Shown: positions 15,008-23,290, counted from the stretch's first letter. The stretch: 33,191 bases of DNA from JAKJEP01 sp964580995 (GCA_964580995.1 CAZOMV010000066.1:1-33191), one strand, 5' to 3'. Translations and numbers: made by a program. Notes: a model not told the origin generated them from the letters alone.

Positions 15008-16111
15008 ATGTCCAGCATTAAAATAGCGATTGTGGGAGTTGGCAACTGTGCCAGTTCGCTGCTGCAGGGGATCGAATACTATAGAAACCGGAACGGCAAG
15101 GAAATCATCGGGTTAATGCACTGGGAGATAGGGGGTTACAAGCCGGGTGATATTGAGGTGGTGGCGGCGTTTGATATCGACCACCGGAAGGTGGGCAAGG
15201 ATGTCAACCAGGCGATCTTCGAACGGCCTAACTGCACGCTGGTGTTTTGCCCGGATATGCCCAAGACCGGCATCAAGGTCAGGATGGGCCAGATTCTGGA
15301 CGGCATTTCCGAACATATGCAGGATTACGGGGATGATTATCGTTTTATCCCCAGTAAAACCAAGGAATTAACCAAAAAAGAGATTGTCAAGATTCTCAAG
15401 ACGGCTGGGACCGATATTCTGGTGAATTATCTGCCGGTCGGTTCGGAGAAGGCTACGCGTTTTTATACGGAGTGTGCGCTGGAAGCTGGAGTGGCGTTTA
15501 TCAACAATATCCCGGTATTTATCGCCAGCGACCCGGAATGGGCGGAGAAATTCAAGGCCAAGAATATCCCGATTATCGGCGATGACATCAAGGCGCAGGT
15601 GGGCGCGACGATTACGCACCGGGTGTTGACGGACCTGTTTAAGAAGCGGGGGGTGAAGCTGGAGCGGACCTATCAGTTGAATACGGGCGGGAATACGGAT
15701 TTTCTTAACATGCTGAACCGCAGCCGGTTAGCGTCGAAAAAGGAGTCGAAGACCGAGGCGGTGCAGGCGGTGGCGGCCAGCCGGCTGGACAAGCAGAACA
15801 TCCACATCGGGCCCAGTGATTATGTGCCTTGGCAGAATGACAATAAGGTATGTTTTATCCGGATGGAGGGGAAGTTGTTCGGGGATGTGCCGATGAATCT
15901 GGAGCTGCGGCTGTCGGTGGAGGATTCGCCGAATTCGGCGGGGGTGGCGATTGATTCCATCCGCTGCTGTAAGCTGGCGCTGGACCGGGGGATCGGCGGG
16001 GTATTGTATTCGCCGGCGGCGTATTTTTCCAAGCATCCGCCCAAACAATACACCGATGAGCAGGCCTATACCATGACTGAGGAGTTCATCCAGGGCAAGC
16101 GGGACTATTAA
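15008..16111 (+). CDS. ino1: Myo-inositol-1-phosphate synthase
   Basis: The enzyme isomerises glucose 6-phosphate to inositol 3-phosphate with bound NAD, the entry to inositol lipids and other inositol solutes. At 367 residues it matches the short actinobacterial/archaeal type rather than the long eukaryotic one. Visible landmarks are the Rossmann motif AIVGVGNCASSLLQGIEYY (residues 7-25), VAAFDIDHRKVG, NYLPVGSEKA, FINNIPVFIASDPEWA, GDDIKAQVGATITHR, and the NTGGNTDFLNML active-site stretch. AAGGAGA lies ten bases before the ATG. No CDP-alcohol phosphatidyltransferase or inositol phosphatase adjoins it. It is followed at 137 bases by asd, which has a possible promoter of its own. Confidence 0.95.
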   Translation: MSSIKIAIVGVGNCASSLLQGIEYYRNRNGKEIIGLMHWEIGGYKPGDIEVVAAFDIDHRKVGKDVNQAIFERPNCTLVFCPDMPKTGIKVRMGQILDGISEHMQDYGDDYRFIPSKTKELTKKEIVKILKTAGTDILVNYLPVGSEKATRFYTECALEAGVAFINNIPVFIASDPEWAEKFKAKNIPIIGDDIKAQVGATITHRVLTDLFKKRGVKLERTYQLNTGGNTDFLNMLNRSRLASKKESKTEAVQAVAASRLDKQNIHIGPSDYVPWQNDNKVCFIRMEGKLFGDVPMNLELRLSVEDSPNSAGVAIDSIRCCKLALDRGIGGVLYSPAAYFSKHPPKQYTDEQAYTMTEEFIQGKRDY

Positions 16112-16152
16112 ACCGGCAACCAACCCCCCTCATTAACCCTCTGAAAAGTTGC

Positions 16153-16180
16153 TTGTTTTTGGTGAGTTTCAGGATAGAAT
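16153..16180 (+). promoter_or_regulatory. Possible asd promoter
   Basis: TTGTTT (16153-16158) and TAGAAT (16175-16180) are 16 bases apart and lie about 70 bases before asd. The match is moderate; read-through from ino1 is the alternative, as I see no terminator between the two. Confidence 0.4.
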
Positions 16181-16248
16181 CGGTGCAAACAGGGTAAAAA
16201 CCTGTGCAAAATAGTGTAATTTTATAGTGTTTGCAGAAAAGGAATTGT

Positions 16249-17250
16249 ATGGTTTGCAATGTAGCGGTAGTAGGTGTGACCGGGGCGGTGGGGCAGGAAT
16301 TTCTGGCGATTCTGGAGCAGCGGAATTTTCCGGCGAGCAGTTATCGGCTGATGGCATCAGCACGTTCGGCGGGTAAAAAAATCAATTTCCTGGGGAAAGA
16401 ATATACGGTAGAGGAACTGACGGAAAACAGTTTTAAGGGAGTTGACATTGCGTTGTTTTCGGCGGGCGGATCGATCAGCAAGAAATTTGCGCCATTTGTG
16501 GTGAAGGCTGGGGCGGTGATGGTGGACAATTCCTCGGCGTTCCGGATGCAGAAGGATGTGCCGCTGGTGGTGCCGGAAATCAATCCGCAGGAAGTGCAAA
16601 ATCATAAGGGGATCATTGCCAATCCGAACTGTTCGACGATCATCGGGATTGTACCGGTCTGGCCGCTGCATCAGGCCAATCCGGTGAAGCGGATGGTGGT
16701 GAGCACGTATCAGGCGGCCAGCGGGGCCGGTTGGCAGGCGATGGAAGAACTGAAGAATCAGACGCGGGATGTGCTGGACGGCAAGCCGGCCGAGCCGAAG
16801 GTGTTCAAATGCCAGTATGCCTTCAACCTGTTCAGCCACAACAGCGATATCGGCCCCAACGGCTATAACACCGAAGAGATGAAGATGGTGCATGAAACCC
16901 ACAAGATCTTCAACTATGACAAGATCGCGATTACCTGCACCTGCGTGCGTGTGCCGGTATTGCGTGCCCATTGCGAGAGCATCAATCTGGAGTTCGAAAA
17001 TCCGATGAAGGAAGAAGAGGTGGTGGATATCCTGCATCAGGCCCCCGGTGTAACCATTATTGACGACCGGGAGAGCAACCGGTTCCCGATGCCGCTGGAT
17101 GCGACCGGGCAGGATGATGTGTTTGTCGGGCGGATCCGCCAGGATGAATCGCTGCCGGGCAAGCGAGGGATTAACCTGTGGGTATCGGGCGATCAGTTGC
17201 GCAAAGGTGCTGCGTTGAACGCCATCCAGATCGCCGAGCTTCTTATATAG
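16249..17250 (+). CDS. asd: Aspartate-semialdehyde dehydrogenase
   Basis: Asd reduces aspartyl phosphate to the semialdehyde, the branch point to lysine/diaminopimelate, threonine and methionine. The 333 residues include the NADP-binding VVGVTGAVGQEFL at the N-terminus, LFSAGGSISKKFAP, and VDNSSAFRM. The catalytic Cys lies in IIANPNCSTI, followed by STYQAASGAGWQAM and the phosphate-binding CTCVRVPVLRAHCE. ATG 16249 is preferred because AAAAGGA lies six bases before it; an in-frame TTG at 16231 sits upstream of this site. The context (ino1 before, an SDR gene after) does not point to a biosynthetic cluster. Confidence 0.96.
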   Translation: MVCNVAVVGVTGAVGQEFLAILEQRNFPASSYRLMASARSAGKKINFLGKEYTVEELTENSFKGVDIALFSAGGSISKKFAPFVVKAGAVMVDNSSAFRMQKDVPLVVPEINPQEVQNHKGIIANPNCSTIIGIVPVWPLHQANPVKRMVVSTYQAASGAGWQAMEELKNQTRDVLDGKPAEPKVFKCQYAFNLFSHNSDIGPNGYNTEEMKMVHETHKIFNYDKIAITCTCVRVPVLRAHCESINLEFENPMKEEEVVDILHQAPGVTIIDDRESNRFPMPLDATGQDDVFVGRIRQDESLPGKRGINLWVSGDQLRKGAALNAIQIAELLI

Positions 17251-17314
17251 AGTCCCTCTTACACAAAATTGTTATTATGTATAGTCAAAAGCAATTAACA
17301 CAGGAGATGAAACC

Positions 17315-18160
17315 ATGAGTGAGAAAGGCAGATTAGCAGGAAAGAAAGCCATCATAACGGGTTCCGGGACGGGGATCGGGCGGGAGATCGCACTGGAGTT
17401 CGCCCGGCAGGGAGCAGATGTGGTATTGCATTATGCCCATTCCAGTGCCGGCGCGAAAAGCGCGGTCAAAGAGATCAAGGACATGGGCCGCAAGGCGACT
17501 GCCTATGCGGCGGATTTCTCCAAGGTGGAAGAAGTGATCGAATTCGGCAGCAAGGCAATCAAGTTTCTGGGCGGGATCGACTGCCTGGTCAACAATGCCG
17601 GGATTACCTTTAACGCGCCTATCCGCAAGGTATCGGTGGAGCAGTTTGAGTGGATGTACAATGTCAATATCAAGGCGCAGTATTTTTTGTGCCAGCGGGT
17701 GATTGAGGAGCTGACCAAGAAGAATAAACCGGGTCAGATTGTCAATGTTACCTCGATTCATGGTGTTTCCGGGGCGCCGGAACATTCGGTGTACGCCGGC
17801 ACCAAGGGCGCGATTATTGCGTTTACGCGGTCGCTGGCGATGGAAGTGGGGCACAAGGGAATTCGCGTTAACGCCCTGGCTCCCGGCTGTGTCCCGGTGG
17901 AAAACTACAGCAAGGTCGTGAAGGACTTCAATCTGGAAGATGCGAAAAAATGGGCCGCCAATGCCATCCCGGTCGGTCATTACGGCAAACCGCTGGACAT
18001 TGCCAATATCGCGGTATTTCTGTGCACGGATGATTCCCGCTATATTCTGGGCCAGACGATTATCGCCGACGGCGGAACGACGAACCTGATGTCGCTGATC
18101 TCCGATTTCCGGAGCGAGTCCACGGCGCATTTCGGAACTGGGTATCTGCCGGGTGTCTAA
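17315..18160 (+). CDS. Short-chain dehydrogenase/reductase, glucose 1-dehydrogenase-like
   Basis: The protein is a classical SDR that oxidises or reduces a hydroxyl with NAD(P). The 281 residues show GSGTGIGREIALEFARQGAD for cofactor binding, NNAGI, the catalytic Ser in IVNVTSIHG, YAGTK with the catalytic Tyr and Lys, and IRVNALAPGCV. The C-terminus FLCTDDSRYILGQTIIADGG is standard, followed by an extra 25-residue tail. CAGGAGATG lies just before the ATG. The next gene, 57 bases away on the same strand, is a RhaT-type sugar permease, so a sugar or sugar-acid substrate is likely. The exact substrate cannot be read from sequence. Confidence 0.9.
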   Translation: MSEKGRLAGKKAIITGSGTGIGREIALEFARQGADVVLHYAHSSAGAKSAVKEIKDMGRKATAYAADFSKVEEVIEFGSKAIKFLGGIDCLVNNAGITFNAPIRKVSVEQFEWMYNVNIKAQYFLCQRVIEELTKKNKPGQIVNVTSIHGVSGAPEHSVYAGTKGAIIAFTRSLAMEVGHKGIRVNALAPGCVPVENYSKVVKDFNLEDAKKWAANAIPVGHYGKPLDIANIAVFLCTDDSRYILGQTIIADGGTTNLMSLISDFRSESTAHFGTGYLPGV

Positions 18161-18217
18161 AAAATGTTCCATCGGTTACGATGATAAATGATTACTATTC
18201 AAGCGAAAGGATACTAA

Positions 18218-19288
18218 ATGAGTTCAGAACAGTTTTTAGGGATATTCCTGGTGGTCCTGGCCGGGTTGTGGATGGGCAGCGGCGGCTGGCCGATCAAGCT
18301 GATGAAAAAATTCCAGTACGAGCATTTCGCCTTTATTGCTATGGTAGTCGGGCTGGTGCTTGCTCCGTGGATCATCACTCTGTATTTTTGTCCCAATGCG
18401 ATTGAAGTCTATAAATCCATCTGGGATAGTAACCGTCATGCGCTACTGGTATCGAATGCCTGGTCCTTAAGCTGGGGCGTGGCCAATGTACTTTGTTTTC
18501 TCTGCTTTATCCGTATCGGCTTTTGCCTGACTGGCGGGATCCTGACCGGGCTGGGCGTTTCGACCGGCGTGATGATTCCCATGATTTTTAAGGGATCGGG
18601 TCTTTTTCAGGATGCCAAGGATATTACCTCACCAGCCGGTCTGATGGTAATGGCCGGTGTGGTGGTGATGCTGGTGGGTGTGGTTCTGGTTTCCTTCGCC
18701 GGACTGGGCCGTGATAAGGTTTTGCAAAAGAAGGCGGATGAAAAAGCCGGCAGTTTTACGGTGGGTTTGATTATGGCTAGTATTGCGGGGATTACCTCGG
18801 CAGGGATGAGTTTGTCGTTTGTCTATAGCCAGGGACCGATCAAAGAAGCCATGTTGGCCCAGAATGTTCCCGGCATTGTTTCCGAGACGTTTGCGGTTTG
18901 GGCGGTAGGGATCATCGGCGGAGCAGCGATCAATATTCTATATCCGGCCTATCTGATGACCAAGAGGAAATCCTGGGCGGTGCTGGCCAGCAGTCCCAAA
19001 GAACTGCTGCTCTCCATCCTGATGGGATTGAACACGATTATTGCGGTGGTACTGATGGGCAAAGGCATGATCAGTATCGGGGCGATGGGCGCTTCGATCG
19101 GTTTTGGGATTCAGCAGGCCTCGCAGATGATCGGCAATCAATCGGTCGGTTTCATCGGCGGCGAATGGAAAGGGGTTTATGGGAAGCCTCGAAATCAAAT
19201 GTATCTTTCCATTTTGGTTTTAATCCTGGCGGCGGTGATTATGGCCAGCGGAAACTACGTTGCTTCTCTCCCTGCTGCCGAGCAATAA
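18218..19288 (+). CDS. RhaT-family sugar:proton symporter
   Basis: This polytopic inner-membrane transporter resembles the L-rhamnose:H+ symporter RhaT (drug/metabolite transporter superfamily). The 356 residues contain about ten hydrophobic segments, with FLVVLAGLWMGSGGWPIKLM at the N-terminus, NAWSLSWGVANVLCFLCFIR, and TGLGVSTGVMIPMIF. A central SMSLSFVYSQGP-like segment (AGMSLSFVYSQGPIKEA) and the late GMISIGAMGASIGFGIQQ are further landmarks. GAAAGGA lies eight bases before the ATG. It follows an SDR gene and ends at a strong terminator, so the pair forms a two-gene sugar uptake and oxidation unit. The isolated family match does not prove rhamnose as the substrate. Confidence 0.88.
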   Translation: MSSEQFLGIFLVVLAGLWMGSGGWPIKLMKKFQYEHFAFIAMVVGLVLAPWIITLYFCPNAIEVYKSIWDSNRHALLVSNAWSLSWGVANVLCFLCFIRIGFCLTGGILTGLGVSTGVMIPMIFKGSGLFQDAKDITSPAGLMVMAGVVVMLVGVVLVSFAGLGRDKVLQKKADEKAGSFTVGLIMASIAGITSAGMSLSFVYSQGPIKEAMLAQNVPGIVSETFAVWAVGIIGGAAINILYPAYLMTKRKSWAVLASSPKELLLSILMGLNTIIAVVLMGKGMISIGAMGASIGFGIQQASQMIGNQSVGFIGGEWKGVYGKPRNQMYLSILVLILAAVIMASGNYVASLPAAEQ

Positions 19289-19314
19289 CCATCTTTCTCC
19301 TTTCCGTTAATCAG

Positions 19315-19350
19315 GGCCTGTTCTTCTTTCGATAGGAACAGGCCTTTTTT
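19315..19350 (+). terminator. Strong terminator after the RhaT-type gene
   Basis: GGCCTGTTC (19315-19323) and GAACAGGCC (19336-19344) form a perfect nine-base stem with a 12-base loop, followed at once by six T residues (19345-19350). Confidence 0.93.
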
Positions 19351-19443
19351 CTGCGCGGGAAGGGTGGAGGGTGGGTAAGGAGGTGGAGCGGTCTCTAATG
19401 GCCGGCCCAAAACGTGAAATCCGGAATGATTTATGAAAAAGCA

Positions 19444-19505
19444 TTTACAATTACGCAAAGAAATATATAATAGCGAACGTCCGATATGTTTCATTAAGCA
19501 TATCG
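19444..19505 (+). promoter_or_regulatory. Promoter and downstream inverted repeat of the prepilin-like gene
   Basis: TTTACA (19444-19449) and TATAAT (19466-19471) are 16 bases apart. The inverted repeat CGATATG (19482-19488) / CATATCG (19499-19505) begins a few bases after the predicted start. It may be an operator or a hairpin at the 5' end of the mRNA. Confidence 0.55.
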
Positions 19506-19564
19506 TAAGACCCGACTTATCTGGTCGAGCTGAAGGAGTATGACCTGAGGAAAGAGAATTAATC

Positions 19565-20425
19565 TTGGTCAGATGGAACCTAACAAAGAGCAGGATTTTT
19601 TTCAGGCCGTCCCGGCGGTTATTGCCGTCGGCATGGGGATTTACGCTGCTGGAACTTATGGTGGTCCTAGGCATTCTCTCTTTGCTGCTGAGCCTGCTGC
19701 TCCCCGCACTGAATCGGGCCAGAAGCCTGGCCCGGGAGGCGGTATGTCAGAGTCATTTACGCCAATGGGGGATGGTTTTTACTATCTATGCGCAGGAAAA
19801 CCAGGGTTATTACCCTCATTGCGATGGTTTAGATCGGCAGGGAGACGAACCAGCTGCGACGAGTGCCGATGCCGCCGATCATTGTGGATGGGTCGATATG
19901 CTTCCGCCCCTGTGGGGTGAGAGGCCCTGGCGGGATTATGAAGCCTGGTACCATCCCGAAGAAGATACGTTTTTCCAATGCCCGGCGGCGAAGCTGGCCC
20001 CGGAGGAACTGTATGGCTATCGGCCCCGGCGTGACGGTTTCTTTTCCTATGCCATGAACGCCTGCCTGGAACTGGATGAAAACTGCTGGCATCATCCGGA
20101 AGATACCAGCGGCCCCCTGCCCAGCTTTCTGCAGAGCGAGAACATCGAGTGTCCGGCCATCGTTTATCTGCTTTTCGATCAGTTGCTGGACCCGCGGCTG
20201 GGGTACAACGGCGAACATGCCAATCGTTCCGCCGGCGCCCACTGCGGCAGCTATCCCAAGGCCTTTAGTGCCCGCCACGCCCGCAAAGAGGGGGAACTGG
20301 GCGGGTCAATCCTGTTTTGTGACGGTCATGTACAGAGGCAGGACACCGTTTGGAAACCGGGCTGGCCGGATGATCTGGAGGTCCCCCCCCGTTCGGATGC
20401 CAACTGGTATCCCTATCCTCCCTGA
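19565..20425 (+). CDS. Prepilin-like (type II secretion/pilin-type) secreted protein with H-X9-DG-type motif
   Basis: Proteins of this kind are very numerous in planctomycetes and are thought to be surface or pseudopilus components. The 286 residues begin with a basic leader and the type IV prepilin signal GFTLLELMVVLGILSLLLSL (from about residue 25), cleaved after Gly by a prepilin peptidase. LLPALNRARSLAREAVCQSHLRQWG follows, as in DUF1559-like proteins. Near the C-terminus HARKEGELGGSILFCDGHV gives the family's H-X9-DG-like 'xxDGH' end. The body is rich in Trp, Pro and Cys. The start is a TTG; GAGGAAAGAGAA lies just upstream and no in-frame ATG precedes the signal. The two OB-fold-like secreted genes downstream may belong to the same unit. 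Confidence 0.85.
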   Translation: MVRWNLTKSRIFFRPSRRLLPSAWGFTLLELMVVLGILSLLLSLLLPALNRARSLAREAVCQSHLRQWGMVFTIYAQENQGYYPHCDGLDRQGDEPAATSADAADHCGWVDMLPPLWGERPWRDYEAWYHPEEDTFFQCPAAKLAPEELYGYRPRRDGFFSYAMNACLELDENCWHHPEDTSGPLPSFLQSENIECPAIVYLLFDQLLDPRLGYNGEHANRSAGAHCGSYPKAFSARHARKEGELGGSILFCDGHVQRQDTVWKPGWPDDLEVPPRSDANWYPYPP

Positions 20426-20463
20426 ACCGGTGGATGGTGTTTTTAAGTTTTGAAAGGAAATGG

Positions 20464-21456
20464 ATGACAATTTCGCATGATATAACTGGCTCAGTAGGGT
20501 GGCTGCTTTGCGCGGCCGCTTTCGGCCTTACCGCGGCGGCGGAGGCCCAGTACCGGTCCATCTATGAAATTCAGTACACTACCGCCGCTGATGGGGGCAG
20601 TCCTTATAATGGCCAACTACTAAATTGCCGCGGCGGGGTGGTGGTATCGAAGCTGTTTCGGTCCAGACCGCGCCTGGTTCTTTATGATCCTGCGTATCCG
20701 GACGGCTGGGGAGGCATCCAGGTGAAGGATATTTATTATGTTACCAATTACTTTGAGGGAATTGAGGTGGGCGACTGGGTGGAGCTGCAAAACGTGAAGG
20801 TGGAAGAATTTCGCGGGACTACCTTTTTGGAACTGTATCAGGCGAATCATTTCCTGCTAACCGTGGTCAGCCGCGGCCATCCGGTCCCCGCGGCTTTGGC
20901 GCTTGATCCGAATGAGATAGCGGCTCCCCTGCCGGATGCCTATGGTGATTATTATGTGGCGGACCATACCGCCGAAAAATATGAATCGATGCGGGTGCGG
21001 GTGGAAAATGTCCAGGTTGCCCAAATGGGTCTGGGTAAAGCCCAGGATAATTATGAACTGTGCCGCCTCGATAACCAAACCCGCTGCTGGGCGACGGACT
21101 ATAACAATGATAGCTGCGATCCCTTCCTGCTCTATTGCGATGAGGTACAGAAGGATCAAAAATTCTGTTTTGTGGAAGGCGTGCTGGAGCAATATACCCG
21201 ACTCTCGGCCGGCTTTGACTATTATCAGGTTATGACCCTGTGTGCGGACCATTTGCGTACGCCTTCGCCGGCGGATGACAATGACGACTGTATGGTCAAC
21301 ATGCTGGATTATGCCGTGTTTGCCGGTTTTTGGCTGGAGCCGGACTGCGGCTCATCGCCGGTTTGTGCAGGTTTCGATTGCAATCAGGATACCATACTGG
21401 ATTTTGTGGATCTGACCTGTTTTGTCAACGACTGGCTTGACGGTGTCAGCGATTAA
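20464..21456 (+). CDS. Secreted OB-fold-like protein with dockerin-like C-terminus
   Basis: The product is about 330 residues: a signal peptide (hydrophobic WLLCAAAFGLTAAAEA, about residues 13-28), a mature domain of about 230 residues, and a dockerin-like tail. The mature part starts SIYEIQYTTAADGGSPYNG and has VLYDPAYPDGWGGI and VGDWVELQNVKVEEFRG. This pattern resembles the OB-fold domains found with secreted nucleases of the ExeM/NucH type, but no nuclease domain is present. The tail carries two Ca-binding-loop-like repeats, DDNDDCMVNMLDYAVFAGFW and DCNQDTILDFVDLTCFVNDW. ATG 20464 is chosen because GAAAGGAAA lies directly upstream; an ATG ten codons earlier would spoil the signal peptide. 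Full-length paralogue of the next gene. Confidence 0.82.
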   Translation: MTISHDITGSVGWLLCAAAFGLTAAAEAQYRSIYEIQYTTAADGGSPYNGQLLNCRGGVVVSKLFRSRPRLVLYDPAYPDGWGGIQVKDIYYVTNYFEGIEVGDWVELQNVKVEEFRGTTFLELYQANHFLLTVVSRGHPVPAALALDPNEIAAPLPDAYGDYYVADHTAEKYESMRVRVENVQVAQMGLGKAQDNYELCRLDNQTRCWATDYNNDSCDPFLLYCDEVQKDQKFCFVEGVLEQYTRLSAGFDYYQVMTLCADHLRTPSPADDNDDCMVNMLDYAVFAGFWLEPDCGSSPVCAGFDCNQDTILDFVDLTCFVNDWLDGVSD

Positions 21457-21463
21457 TATAATG

Positions 21464-21482
21464 CCGGGCACGATTCGCCCGG
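21464..21482 (+). other. GC hairpin after the dockerin-like gene
   Basis: CCGGGC (21464-21469) and GCCCGG (21477-21482) form a six-base stem with a seven-base loop, seven bases after the stop codon. Only a short T stretch (CCTTTT) follows, so it could attenuate or stabilise the mRNA rather than terminate fully. Confidence 0.5.
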
Positions 21483-21507
21483 TAAACCTTTTAATGGAGG
21501 ACAGGAA

Positions 21508-21531
21508 ATGAAAAAAATGGACAGCAGTTAA
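21508..21531 (+). CDS. Possible seven-residue leader peptide (MKKMDSS)
   Basis: GGAGG lies about ten bases before an ATG that opens an eight-codon frame ending in TAA. It is the first of three successive ribosome binding site/ATG-Lys starts in the gap before the PEP-CTERM gene. It may be a leader peptide, or the left-over start of a lost gene copy. Confidence 0.3.
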   Translation: MKKMDSS

Positions 21532-21587
21532 ACCGGTACATTCTGGTACGTTGTTTTGTTACCCGTCCTTATAGGAGGCGGGAGAAA

Positions 21588-21608
21588 ATGAAGAGAAAAC
21601 AGTTATAA
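21588..21608 (+). CDS. Possible six-residue leader peptide (MKRKQL)
   Basis: AGGAGG lies about ten bases before an ATG followed by AAG AGA AAA CAG TTA and TAA. The stop lies just before the AAAAGGAGAA site of the PEP-CTERM gene, so a ribosome ending here could re-initiate there. Basic residues dominate, as at the start of a signal peptide. Confidence 0.3.
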   Translation: MKRKQL

Positions 21609-21624
21609 GAAAAGGAGAATTACC

Positions 21625-22416
21625 ATGAAGAAATTCCTTTCGTTTGCGACATTAGCAGTTCTGATTGCGTTCACGAGTTCGATGTATGCCGATATTCTGA
21701 GCATCTATGATGTCCAATATACCACCGATGCCTCCGGTGACAGCCCGCTGGCGGGTCAAACCGTGGATTGTGCCGGCGGTGTGGTTCTGCACAAATTTCT
21801 GGGCGGGAAAACCAAGCTGGCTATCTACGACCCCGCCAATCCCAACGGCTGGGGCGGTATCTTTGCCGTTACGCTTGGTGCGGAGTTTGCCGACATTGAG
21901 CCGGGGGATGTGGTGTCCTTTTCCTCCATGCTGGTGGAGGAATATCGCGGGAATACGCAACTGGTATATGGCAGCGGTTCCGGGGTCAGCAAACTCGGTA
22001 CGGCGGCCCTGCCCAGCCCGCTGGTGGTAAGTCCGGCCGACATCGCCTATCCTGTGGATGGGGGGCATTCCAGCGAACTCTATGAAGCGATGCTCCTGCA
22101 AGTCCAGGAGGTTACGGTAACGGCCCTGGATCTGGGCAAAAACTCGGATAATTACTCCCTGCAGGATGTCAACGGCACATGCTGGGCTACGGATTATTAC
22201 ATCAGCGATGAGGTTGGTGCTGCCTATCATCCGTATGTGCAGATTGGCGCCCAACTGGACAGCGTGACCGGCATCATCGAGCAATATACCAAAAGCCCAT
22301 GGAACTATTATCAGCTTTGCACCGTAGCTTTCGACAGCGTTGTCCCGGAACCCCTGAGTTTGCTGCTGCTGGGCCTGGGAGGCAGCCTGATTTATCGCCG
22401 GCGGTCGGCCCGTTAA
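21625..22416 (+). CDS. Secreted OB-fold-like protein with PEP-CTERM sorting signal
   Basis: The 263-residue product has a signal peptide (MKKFLSFATLAVLIAFTSS, cleavage near MYA-DIL) and a mature domain homologous over its full length to the preceding gene. The shared landmarks are SIYDVQYTTDASGDSP, AIYDPANPNGWGGI, VEEYRGNTQL, GTCWATDYY and GIIEQYTKS. It ends in VPEPLSLLLLGLGGSLIYRRRSAR: a Pro-Glu-Pro motif, a hydrophobic helix and an Arg cluster. That is the PEP-CTERM signal recognised by exosortase for export and surface processing. AAAAGGAG lies seven bases before the ATG. No exosortase gene is in the window. The biochemical activity is unknown; ligand binding by the OB-like domain is an inference. 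Confidence 0.88.
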   Translation: MKKFLSFATLAVLIAFTSSMYADILSIYDVQYTTDASGDSPLAGQTVDCAGGVVLHKFLGGKTKLAIYDPANPNGWGGIFAVTLGAEFADIEPGDVVSFSSMLVEEYRGNTQLVYGSGSGVSKLGTAALPSPLVVSPADIAYPVDGGHSSELYEAMLLQVQEVTVTALDLGKNSDNYSLQDVNGTCWATDYYISDEVGAAYHPYVQIGAQLDSVTGIIEQYTKSPWNYYQLCTVAFDSVVPEPLSLLLLGLGGSLIYRRRSAR

Positions 22417-22474
22417 GAATCAGAGACGTAACTCCAGCTTAATAAAGCATTAATAACTTTAGGAAACCAATGGG

Positions 22475-22520
22475 CAGAGCGATTACGAATGAAAATAGGT
22501 TCGTATTCGCTCTGTCTTTA
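22475..22520 (+). terminator. Terminator after the PEP-CTERM gene
   Basis: CAGAGCGATTACGAA (22475-22489) and TTCGTATTCGCTCTG (22500-22514) pair over 15 bases with one T-T mismatch and a ten-base loop, followed by T-rich TCTTTA and TTTG. Confidence 0.8.
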
Positions 22521-22654
22521 TTTGAAAATCATTCGTCGCAGGATAATACCTTGTTTTAGCTTTTAGTAAATTTACAATAGACAAGGACTCGTTAAGCTGC
22601 TACGATTGACATGTAATTTGTTGCATCAAAATCTTTTAGGTAAGGAGATTGGTG

Positions 22655-23281
22655 ATGAAGAATCAAATAGTTTTAGGATGGTTATTTTTCAGTGCCGTAT
22701 GGGGCCTTTCCGAGGTCATATTCGGCGGTTCGCTTTTTGGTTACAAAATCCCCTATGCTTCCGTTCCGTTAACCGTGATCGGGTTTATAGTGCTATCCTT
22801 CGCCCGAGTGTTTTTCCCCTATCTGGGTATGGCCACCCTTATTGCCCTCGGTGCCCTGTTTTTCAAATTTTTGAACGCCCCTTTTTACAAATGTCATTAT
22901 CTGGGCATACTGGTTACAGGGATTTCGTTTGATCTGTTTTTTGCCGTGCTGGCCCTGAAACGGCGCTGGCTGGCGGCGGCCGCCGCCGCCTGGTTCAATA
23001 ATCTGGCCTTTGGTGTATTGATGACCTATATCATTCACTATCAGCCCTGGGTCCAGAATCATCCGGAAAAGCTCCTCCACCATGTCCTGATCAGCGGCAG
23101 CGTGATTGCCGTGCTTTCGGCGTTTCTGGTGCCTTTGTGCTTGCGGCAGGCGGAAAGCCTGCGGCAAAAACACCCGGCCCCGTTCCAATGGCAGCCGGGA
23201 CTGGCAGCCCGTATGATTCCCCTGGCCTCGACGTTATGCTGGGCAGGGAGTCTGGTGATTTACGGGTACCAGGTGCTTTAA
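22655..23281 (+). CDS. Unknown polytopic membrane protein, paired with a THEP1-like NTPase
   Basis: I do not recognise the family with certainty. The 208 residues form about six or seven hydrophobic segments, beginning LGWLFFSAVWGLSEVIFGGS and ending LCWAGSLVIYGYQVL. Charged residues are few and lie in loops. There is a Cys/His pair in FYKCHYLG that could bind a ligand. TAAGGAG lies seven bases before ATG 22655; an in-frame TTG two codons earlier is less likely. The NTPase gene begins nine bases after the stop, so the two are co-translated. Size and topology are compatible with a small transporter or an energy-coupling-factor-like substrate component, but that is inference. Confidence 0.78.
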   Translation: MKNQIVLGWLFFSAVWGLSEVIFGGSLFGYKIPYASVPLTVIGFIVLSFARVFFPYLGMATLIALGALFFKFLNAPFYKCHYLGILVTGISFDLFFAVLALKRRWLAAAAAAWFNNLAFGVLMTYIIHYQPWVQNHPEKLLHHVLISGSVIAVLSAFLVPLCLRQAESLRQKHPAPFQWQPGLAARMIPLASTLCWAGSLVIYGYQVL

Positions 23282-23290
23282 CCAGAAGGA

